Shown here piece by piece: positions 1 to 5,358 of a stretch of DNA of 7,106 bases (positions within the stretch are counted from its first letter, which is position 1; every line of letters begins with the position of its first letter). Where the stretch lies: contig JABSPR010000209.1 in the NCBI GenBank assembly GCA_013214975.1, positions 1 through 7,106 on the forward strand, written 5' to 3'. This stretch comes from Flavobacteriales bacterium. Its GTDB lineage: Bacteria; Bacteroidota; Bacteroidia; DT-38. The position numbers and the translations under genes are program-made. The notes beneath the pieces are model-generated. The model was not told where the DNA came from. It saw nothing but the letters and a program-made list of their open reading frames with translations, and did no database searches.

Positions 1-1
1 A

Positions 2-409
2 TACATCTCAAACTTCAAAAAAGCTATACTAATGGTTGCAGGATCTGCTGCTCAAACCTTAATGATGGAGCTTCCTAACGAACAAGAAATCTTAATGAAT
101 ATTGCAGATATGATCATCGATACATATATCGCTGAATCGATGCAATTAAGGGTTGAAAAAATGGTGCAACAGAAAAGTGAATACGAATGTGCTTTGCACA
201 TAGATATGCTTAGAACATATATTAACGACACAGCGGATAGAATCAACAAAAATGGTAGAGAAGCACTGAACTCTTTCGCTAGCGGAGACGAACAAAGAGT
301 AATGTTAATGGGGATTAAGCGATTTACAAAAGTTGCACCGTTCAATGCAAAAGATGCAAGAAGAAGAGTTACTGAAAAACTTACGGGGAAAAACAAATAT
401 TGCTTTTAG
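2..409 (+). CDS. Acyl-CoA dehydrogenase, C-terminal part (5' end outside window)
   Basis: The reading frame is open from base 2 (YISNFKKAILMVAG...) and ends at TAG 407-409, so the ATG at 32 is an internal methionine and not the start. About 135 residues are visible. They match the C-terminal extension of the long (about 600-residue) acyl-CoA dehydrogenases that I know from Bacteroidota: the stretch EQEILMNIADMIIDTYIAES, then SFASGDEQRVMLMGIKRFTK, and a terminal NKYCF where relatives usually have NKYPF. The enzyme is an FAD flavoprotein that oxidises acyl-CoA to trans-2-enoyl-CoA in beta-oxidation in the cytoplasm. The FAD-binding and catalytic parts lie upstream of the window, so substrate chain length cannot be judged. 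A 100-base gap separates it from the next gene, which suggests that its transcription unit ends here. Confidence 0.93.
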   Translation, partial: YISNFKKAILMVAGSAAQTLMMELPNEQEILMNIADMIIDTYIAESMQLRVEKMVQQKSEYECALHIDMLRTYINDTADRINKNGREALNSFASGDEQRVMLMGIKRFTKVAPFNAKDARRRVTEKLTGKNKYCF

Positions 410-509
410 TCTCATATAAAAGGACCTATTGATCAGTATAGACTCTATGCTTTTAATTTAAAGCAGTATTCTGTACCTTGTCGTACTATTAGTAACAAAT
501 ATCTAGATA
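410..509. other. Intergenic gap between acyl-CoA dehydrogenase and lipoprotein genes
   Basis: This 100-base AT-rich gap probably holds the end of one transcript and the promoter of the next. A distant pair TAAAAG/CTTTTA (417-422 and 450-455) and the odd palindrome ATAGACTCTAT (438-448) are present, but neither makes a convincing intrinsic terminator. I found no good match to the Bacteroidota promoter pattern (TTG near -33, TAnnTTTG near -7). Confidence 0.4.
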
Positions 510-1670
510 TTGTTTCAAAAATTATCAAAATACGCTTTAGCGATTGGCTGTGTATCTATCATGGCTTCCGCTTTAATTATCCAAGGATGTAGTTCTTATA
601 AAGGAGGAGCTAAAGGTAAAGATGAAGAAGCAAACTCATCTAAAAACACGATTTATCGTGGAAACGAAGGCAGAACTGGCGAATACGATAGCGTTATTCC
701 TAAAAAACTAAAAGGTCTTAATTGGCAATTCAAAGCTGAAGGTCGTATTGCTACAAGTCCTACGGTAAGTAATGGCGTAATTTATTTTGGTAGCCAGGAT
801 AATAATTTATACGCTGTTGATATTGTCACGACTAAAGTTATTTGGAAGTTCCCTACAGCTGGTAAAGTAAATTCCTCGCCAACTGTGGCTAATGGAGTTA
901 TTTATTTCGGCAGTCTCGATAGTTATTTATATGCTGTCGAAATCAAAAAAGGAAAACTGAAATGGAAATTTAAATCTGGTGCTGGCATTATTTCTTCTCC
1001 TGTAGTATCGGATGAAATGGTTTACTTCGGAAGCTTAGATAACAATATGTATTCTGTAGATGAAAAGACTGGCGACATCAACTGGTTCTATAAAACAAAT
1101 GGCATAATTGGTATAGGCTCCTCTCCTGCTGTCTCAAACGGATTACTTTATTTTGGCGCCTCAGATAATTACTTTCATGCTCTTAACATGAAGACAGGGA
1201 AAAGAGTTTGGAGATACGAAATAGGTGATCTTACAGCATCTACTCCTGCAGTATCAAACGGAAGTGTTTATTTCGCTTCATACAACCACATATTATATTC
1301 ATTGGAGTCTATGACTGGTGAAGTTCAATGGAAATTCGAAACAGATGATATCGTATTATCTTCACCCAGTACTACCGGAAACACAGTTTTCATAGGCAGC
1401 TTTGATAATCATCTTTATGCCGTAGATAGAACTACAGGGAAAATGATTTGGAAAAACAAAACAGCTGGTGACATTGAAGCATCACCTTCTATTGCAGGAG
1501 ATGTTATTGTATACCAAGATTCTAGAAGCAATGTTTATGCAGCAAATGTATCAGATGGTGAGGTGCTTTGGAATTATGAAACTATTGGAACTGCAGTATC
1601 AACAGCAGCCATTTCCGATACATGTATCTATATTGGCTGTAATGAGTCTTTCCTTTATAGTTTAAAATAA
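510..1670 (+). CDS. PQQ-type eight-repeat beta-propeller lipoprotein
   Basis: This is a predicted lipoprotein of 386 residues. The start is TTG at 510: an in-frame TAG lies at 504-506, and the first in-frame ATG (residue 18) falls inside the signal sequence. Residues 1-26 form a lipoprotein signal, with lysines at 4 and 7, a hydrophobic stretch, and IIQGC with the lipidated cysteine at 27. A polar linker with KDEE at 37-40 follows, then YRGNEGRTGEY at 49-59, which is typical of the N-terminus of such proteins. Residues 70-386 hold eight repeats of about 40 residues of the form W(K/R)(F/Y)...SSPxVxNGxIYFGSxDNxLYAVDxxTGK, beginning near 70, 110, 150, 190, 232, 272, 312 and 352. This predicts an eight-bladed propeller of the PQQ-like family. 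BamB shares that fold, but nothing here specifically shows a BamB role, and no quinoprotein dehydrogenase active-site domain is seen. The likely location is the periplasmic or outer face of the outer membrane, as a binding or scaffold protein. The methyltransferase gene follows after 15 bases. Confidence 0.88.
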   Translation: MFQKLSKYALAIGCVSIMASALIIQGCSSYKGGAKGKDEEANSSKNTIYRGNEGRTGEYDSVIPKKLKGLNWQFKAEGRIATSPTVSNGVIYFGSQDNNLYAVDIVTTKVIWKFPTAGKVNSSPTVANGVIYFGSLDSYLYAVEIKKGKLKWKFKSGAGIISSPVVSDEMVYFGSLDNNMYSVDEKTGDINWFYKTNGIIGIGSSPAVSNGLLYFGASDNYFHALNMKTGKRVWRYEIGDLTASTPAVSNGSVYFASYNHILYSLESMTGEVQWKFETDDIVLSSPSTTGNTVFIGSFDNHLYAVDRTTGKMIWKNKTAGDIEASPSIAGDVIVYQDSRSNVYAANVSDGEVLWNYETIGTAVSTAAISDTCIYIGCNESFLYSLK

Positions 1671-1685
1671 GAAGCCGATCCAACA

Positions 1686-2333
1686 ATGAATTTTCTTGAT
1701 CCGGCTATAGAGAATTTCGCAAAAAAATTTACCACTGAAGAATCAACACTTCTTAAAAAAATAAATCGAGATACGCATGCTAAAATATTAAGGCCTAGAA
1801 TGCTTTCTGGCCATTTACAAGGGCAGGCTTTGGCTATGTTCAGCAGCATGATAAAGCCAAAATCAATTCTTGAAATCGGTACTTACACAGGCTATTCGGC
1901 CATTTGCCTGGTGGAGGGATTACAGGAAAACGGCGTCTTACATACTATAGAATCAAATGAAGAGCTAGAGTCCGTCTTTACTAAATACTTTAAAGAAGCG
2001 AATTTACAAGACATGATTAAGTCGTACATCGGTACTGCTTTGGATATAATCCCAACGATTAAAGGTCAGTTTGATCTGATTTTCATTGATGCGGATAAAA
2101 GTAATTACTCAAACTACTTTAACATTACCATTGATAAATTAAACGTAGGTGGGTATATAATTGCCGATAATGTACTTTGGAGTGGTAAAGTGATATCGCC
2201 AAAAGACGAACTTGATAGCGAGACTCTTGCCATCGTGAATTTTTGTGAACTTGTCGCTAATGATAGCCGCATGGAACAAGTTCTCTTTCCAATAAGAGAT
2301 GGCCTACTTGTTTGTCGGAAAATTTCAGATTAA
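1686..2333 (+). CDS. Class I SAM-dependent O-methyltransferase (caffeoyl-CoA/catechol OMT-like family)
   Basis: This is a cytoplasmic enzyme of 215 residues, a normal length for the Methyltransf_3 (CCoAOMT/COMT-like) family. The S-adenosylmethionine-binding motif I is ILEIGTYTGYSA (61-72), and HTIES (86-90) fits the acidic end of strand 2. FIDADKSNY (133-141) and ADNVLWSGKV (160-169) match the family's divalent-metal site, with Asp135, Asp161 and Asn162 as likely ligands. IRDGLLVCRK near the C-terminus is also typical. The enzyme should move a methyl group from SAM to a hydroxyl. Bacterial relatives act on small catechol-like molecules or on 5-hydroxyuridine in tRNA (TrmR), and the sequence alone does not decide between these. 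The ATG at 1686 lies 15 bases after the lipoprotein stop and in the same frame, so the two genes are probably co-transcribed. Confidence 0.92.
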   Translation: MNFLDPAIENFAKKFTTEESTLLKKINRDTHAKILRPRMLSGHLQGQALAMFSSMIKPKSILEIGTYTGYSAICLVEGLQENGVLHTIESNEELESVFTKYFKEANLQDMIKSYIGTALDIIPTIKGQFDLIFIDADKSNYSNYFNITIDKLNVGGYIIADNVLWSGKVISPKDELDSETLAIVNFCELVANDSRMEQVLFPIRDGLLVCRKISD

Positions 2334-2380
2334 TATCTTTACCGTTACCTTTATTTTTCTCTGGATAGACAATAAAATTC

Positions 2381-3514
2381 GTGAAAAACAGAATACTCAT
2401 TATTACCGCTATTATACTTGTAATAGTCCCTGTTTGTCTATTTACACAATCTATCATGTACAATGCCGATACATTACGAAAGTACGGGCTCAACGAAATA
2501 ATTCCAGCTACCGACAATCAATGGCAGTTAATCGAAACGTCTAACAATATAATCCAGATTAACACACCCGTTTTCCAAGTAGATACAATAATAAAATCTA
2601 TGATGGGTAAAACAGAGAAATTGAAATTTCAATTTCAATATGCTGCTAAACCCCAACTTGCCTGGATTACTGGATACAAAGTCGAGGTTCGCGACAAAAG
2701 TGATAATGAGGTAGATATTTCGGGAACATACTTATGTCATAACAATCTCGACTATAATCCAGATGCTTTATACAAACATTGGAATTTACCTGATATGATA
2801 GACGTTCTATCCGGACGAATTGTTACCCTGGGTCCCGGTTACAATTCTATAGAATTTCCTAATGGATTTGGAATGCCTATTATGACGAATCAACAAATAA
2901 AAATTGCTGCACAACCTCTTAATTTAAATGACAAAAACATAGATAAACAACTCATTCAAAAATCATTCTTGAATTATTCCTTACATAATAAAGACAGTAA
3001 GCTTAAGCCGCTGTTCGGTGCATCAGCCTACATTAATAGACCTATAAAAGGAAACGATTTCGATGAGGTTAAATACAAAGATTGTAGACCTGCTATAAAT
3101 GCAAACAAATTAAGTCATGCAACTAATGGCAATGTCACTTCCCATTGGGTTATAGAACCAGGAGAAGAAGTAACAAGAATGAATGTAACAGACCTTTTAA
3201 ATCTCCCATTTAATACGACGGTACACTATATAGCAAGCCACTTACATCCTTATGCGGATTACATGTCACTTTACGATATAACCGATAGCATTTTAATTTT
3301 CAAGGCGGTTGCAACTAATTACAAAGAAAAATCAGGGATTAAAAAATTGCAACATTTCTCATCAGAAACAGGGATTATGATGTATCGTAGTCATCAATAC
3401 GTGTTAGAATGCAAGACCAACAATACTACTACAGACAATCAAGATATGATGGCTGTACTATACTTATACTTATACGATAAAGAACTAGATAGAAGAATCA
3501 AAGAACAGAATTGA
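2381..3514 (+). CDS. Membrane-anchored protein with PHM-like (copper type II monooxygenase) fold signatures
   Basis: This protein has 377 residues. The start is GTG at 2381, because an in-frame TAG at 2366-2368 leaves no upstream ATG. The N-terminus MKNRILIITAIILVIVPVCL is a signal anchor (helix about 4-22), so the rest is probably periplasmic. I do not recognise a named family at sight, but the layout resembles peptidylglycine alpha-hydroxylating and dopamine beta-monooxygenases. GTYLCHNNLDY (115-125) sits where PHM has its HH pair. FPNGFGMPIM followed by AAQPLN (159-181) sits where PHM has its GxG...HY segment. SHLHPYADY (286-294) gives the HxH of the second copper site. ECKTNNTT...DMMAVLYLY (343-363) matches the segment with the methionine ligand. 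His287, His289 and Met356 or Met357 would bind CuM. Of the CuH ligands only His120 is evident, with Cys119 and Gln178 in place of two histidines. This is a family-level inference; substrate and activity are unknown. It lies 47 bases after the methyltransferase. Confidence 0.5.
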   Translation: MKNRILIITAIILVIVPVCLFTQSIMYNADTLRKYGLNEIIPATDNQWQLIETSNNIIQINTPVFQVDTIIKSMMGKTEKLKFQFQYAAKPQLAWITGYKVEVRDKSDNEVDISGTYLCHNNLDYNPDALYKHWNLPDMIDVLSGRIVTLGPGYNSIEFPNGFGMPIMTNQQIKIAAQPLNLNDKNIDKQLIQKSFLNYSLHNKDSKLKPLFGASAYINRPIKGNDFDEVKYKDCRPAINANKLSHATNGNVTSHWVIEPGEEVTRMNVTDLLNLPFNTTVHYIASHLHPYADYMSLYDITDSILIFKAVATNYKEKSGIKKLQHFSSETGIMMYRSHQYVLECKTNNTTTDNQDMMAVLYLYLYDKELDRRIKEQN

Positions 3515-3517
3515 TTA

Positions 3518-4219
3518 CTACTCTAATAAGCCATTTGCATATTTCTCTTCTTTCTCTACCTCTCCATGTGCAGAATAATAAATCCACTTACCGTCTCTAA
3601 CACAGTCAAATTTATGCTCTTCGTATGTGGATTCACCTTTTATGCGTAACTGACCGTTTTCATAATATTCTCTTGTTAAAAATCTTACACTACGATGGTT
3701 TGTCAATTTAAAAACATAACGGGGCGCTCCATTATTATAATTTTCCTGTTTAAGCGTATAATAATCTGAAGACTCGTGCATCTCTTCTATTCTAACCACT
3801 TGATTATCCTCCAACCTTTCCTCTAACCGATCTACGAATGTAAATTTGTATTGAGCATCCGATCTAACGATTCCGTTTGGATAAAACTTCAACATAGAGC
3901 TTCGGACATTATCAAAAGATTTAAACTGTCTTTCGAGTTGCTTATTCTTGTAGTAATTCTTATATATTTTGAGTTGTCCATCCTCGTAGTAACCTTTATG
4001 GAGTAACTCTCCACTAGTATAGTAATCCTCTATCCATCCATCACATGCATATCCATTATGAACTCTCACCGAATCTCCACCAACTAAACCATTCAATCGT
4101 TCATATACTTCAATCGCTCCATTACTATTCAAAACATCCTGTTCAGAATATTTTTCCGACTGAGCGAACAGTGCTCCATTAAAGGCAATAAAACTTAAAA
4201 TCAAACATCCAACTTTCAT
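3518..4219 (-). CDS. Exported MORN-repeat (YwqK-like) protein
   Basis: This protein has 233 residues and starts with ATG at 4219; an in-frame TGA lies just upstream. Residues 1-19 (MKVGCLILSFIAFNGALFA) form a signal peptide, probably cut at ALFA|Q. The mature part carries the MORN_2 motif (YYxNGQLxxxGxY-like), seen best at 62-84 (GELLHKGYYEDGQLK), 109-122 (KFYPNGIVRS), 182-195 (REYYENGQLRIKG) and 209-230 (DGKWIYYSAHGEVEKEEKY). Such repeats are common in Bacteroidota envelope proteins. They are often labelled 'toxin-antitoxin system YwqK family antitoxin', but there is no toxin partner beside it, so I do not use that label. No enzymatic motif is visible and the function is unknown. It lies downstream of the two-component genes in the same direction, after a 144-base gap, so it may have its own promoter. 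Confidence 0.82.
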   Translation of the reverse strand: MKVGCLILSFIAFNGALFAQSEKYSEQDVLNSNGAIEVYERLNGLVGGDSVRVHNGYACDGWIEDYYTSGELLHKGYYEDGQLKIYKNYYKNKQLERQFKSFDNVRSSMLKFYPNGIVRSDAQYKFTFVDRLEERLEDNQVVRIEEMHESSDYYTLKQENYNNGAPRYVFKLTNHRSVRFLTREYYENGQLRIKGESTYEEHKFDCVRDGKWIYYSAHGEVEKEEKYANGLLE

Positions 4220-4363
4220 GCATCACAAGTTCTAATTATTCATATATACGTTTATAAAGATTCGAATTCCATTGATTTTCGACTAATTTCTTACATCAGT
4301 AATCCCTTAAATATAATTAAGCGATGACAGTATTTCTTGTGAAGAGAACTAATAATTGAATAC
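4220..4363. other. Intergenic gap upstream of the MORN-repeat gene
   Basis: This AT-rich gap of 144 bases must hold the leader, and perhaps the promoter, of the MORN-repeat gene on the minus strand. On that strand TATATATG (about 30 bases before the ATG) is one mismatch from the Bacteroidota -7 pattern TAnnTTTG, but I see no well-placed TTG at -33, so it stays a weak candidate. A short AT-rich dyad, CTTAA-6-TTAAG, lies at 4306-4321 just after the response-regulator remnant. No coding sequence is apparent. Confidence 0.4.
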
Positions 4364-4864
4364 CTAAGCCGACCCGAACAAATATAGCTTTGTGATAATT
4401 ATAGAGTAAATAACGAGTAAACCGATCAAACCATAATTTAGCATTCGATCTTTGTTACCAAGCAACGAACCAAATAAAGAATCTGAGGATTTTTTCTGCA
4501 TCAGTTCTACCCTCATTTTAATTTCATTAAATGTTAAATTGTCTTTAGTAAGATAACCATCCGCACCTGCATTCATCAAATCTATAAGCAATTCGATATC
4601 TTTTTTAGCAGTAACTAGAATCACTTGAGTATTAGGGCTTATCTGTTTTATACGCTTTAAAGTATCTAACCCATTCATCCCGGGTAAACCATAATCTAGA
4701 AAGATAATTTTGGGTTAATCAGAGAGATGCTTTAAGCAATCCTCAGCATTTGTAAATTACCGAATTTTAATGTTCACATGATCTCGTAGATGATAATCCA
4801 TCACCATGTTAAACATCTCGTCGTCTTCAACGAAATATACCAGGTTCTTACTACTCTTGAAAAT
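4364..4864 (-). pseudogene. Response regulator (receiver plus C-terminal membrane helix) broken by two in-frame TAA codons
   Basis: A single minus-strand frame from 4864 to the TAG at 4364-4366 reads as a complete receiver domain of about 166 codons, interrupted by TAA at 4757-4759 (codon 36) and at 4715-4717 (codon 50). Numbering from ATT 4864, the acidic pocket is EDDE (13-16). The phosphoacceptor is Asp57 in IIFLDYGLPG. The conserved Thr is 85 in VILVTA, and the conserved Lys is 107 in YLTKDN. All are kept, so the damage seems recent. A polar linker follows, then a hydrophobic helix (about 143-163, GLIGLLVIYSIIITKLY), which is unusual for a regulator. No DNA-binding or enzymatic output domain is present. 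The probable ancestral start is at ATT 4864 (reading FKSSKNLVYFVEDD), 16 bases after the HPt stop; in-frame CTG lies at 4870 and TAG at 4876-4874. Restarting at ATG 4678 would give 104 residues without Asp57, which could not be phosphorylated normally. Decay is the leading explanation; sequencing error or readthrough are alternatives. Confidence 0.85.
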
Positions 4865-4880
4865 GCTCAGAGACTACAGT

Positions 4881-5228
4881 CTATAGGGTTTTAACAAAAT
4901 TCTCTATCCTTATGAATTCATTTTTAAGGAACGACATCGAATCGTCGTCAACCTCTTGTGTTTCTCTTATACTTGTTTCCAATGATCTTGCTACAGGGAA
5001 AAAGTTATCTGCTCCCACCACCTCGGCTGATCCCGCAATTTTATGCACCCAAAACTCGATTTTTTCTATATCGTTATCGTCTAACGCTTCGTATAGATTT
5101 GACATCGTTTGACTGCCCTCTTTCAAGAACAGGTTCATTACGAACTTAAACTCATCCTCATCATAATCATCTCTAAACACATCATTTATTGGCGACCTGT
5201 TTTCATTAATTTTAATTTTCACTTCCAA
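4881..5228 (-). CDS. Stand-alone histidine phosphotransfer (HPt) protein
   Basis: This is a small soluble protein of 115 residues, about the length of one HPt four-helix domain. The motif VHKIAGSAEVVGA (61-73) gives the phosphorylatable His62 (HxxxG form), followed by the glycine and alanine of the second helix turn. The first helix is FKFVMNLFLKEG (27-38). The start is TTG at 5228: an in-frame TAG lies eight codons upstream, no ATG lies between, and the first internal ATG (residue 31) would remove part of the domain. HPt proteins shuttle phosphate between receiver domains in multistep phosphorelays. Upstream in the same direction lies a kinase that has no receiver of its own. Sixteen bases downstream lies the receiver gene, now broken, that would have been the obvious partner. 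It ends at TAG 4883-4881. Confidence 0.87.
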   Translation of the reverse strand: MEVKIKINENRSPINDVFRDDYDEDEFKFVMNLFLKEGSQTMSNLYEALDDNDIEKIEFWVHKIAGSAEVVGADNFFPVARSLETSIRETQEVDDDSMSFLKNEFIRIENFVKTL

Positions 5229-5250
5229 AACACCACTTTTATCGTTCTAC

Positions 5251-5272
5251 ATAATATTTTCAGAAATATTAT
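5251..5272. repeat. Perfect 9-bp inverted repeat in the kinase-HPt gap
   Basis: ATAATATTT (5251-5259) and AAATATTAT (5264-5272) are exact reverse complements around a four-base TCAG loop. They lie 22 bases before the HPt start in a 130-base gap. The stem contains no G or C, so it is a poor intrinsic terminator. It could be an operator, an RNA hairpin in the HPt leader, or chance in AT-rich DNA. A smaller dyad, GCAG-TAT-CTGC, lies at 5310-5320. Confidence 0.5.
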
Positions 5273-5358
5273 CCTGAAAAAGCCTCATACTCAACTAAGA
5301 TTATAATACGCAGTATCTGCAGATTAGGTTCGGAATTCTAGTTTATTTCCAAACAGAA

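Noticed and set aside
52..396. A long minus-strand reading frame opposite the acyl-CoA dehydrogenase tail, and similar overlapping frames elsewhere (for example 4912-5306 on plus).
   Set aside because: They lie opposite or out of frame within genes with clear family signatures and show no protein-like features beyond those of a shadow frame.
600..711. A strong AAGGAGG-like ribosome-binding sequence (600-607) followed by ATG 622 opening a 29-codon frame inside the lipoprotein gene.
   Set aside because: It is out of frame with a clearly real gene, and the purine run simply encodes the Lys-Gly-Gly linker. The peptide MKKQTHLKTRF... shows no recognisable feature.
510..1670. BamB or a quinoprotein dehydrogenase.
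   Set aside because: It has eight propeller repeats only, with no dehydrogenase active-site elements or cytochrome motif and no Bam-complex neighbours. The repeat pattern is generic for PQQ-like propellers.
1668..1688. The lipoprotein and methyltransferase are in the same frame, separated only by TAA and five sense codons, suggesting a fusion by readthrough.
   Set aside because: The propeller ends naturally at LYSLK and the methyltransferase starts with its normal N-terminus. One is exported and the other cytoplasmic, so a fusion makes no sense.
3518..4219. Antitoxin of a toxin-antitoxin pair (the common automatic label for YwqK-like MORN proteins).
   Set aside because: It has a signal peptide and there is no toxin-like gene next to it.
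4364..4678. A functional 104-residue regulator starting at ATG 4678.
   Set aside because: It would lack the first half of the receiver, including the acidic pocket and phosphoacceptor Asp57, while those residues are plainly encoded just upstream in the same frame.
4364..4864. Reassignment of TAA to an amino acid, to explain the internal TAA codons.
   Set aside because: Two other genes end at TAA exactly where their folds end, the sequence after the methyltransferase TAA is not coding, and no other long gene here contains TAA.
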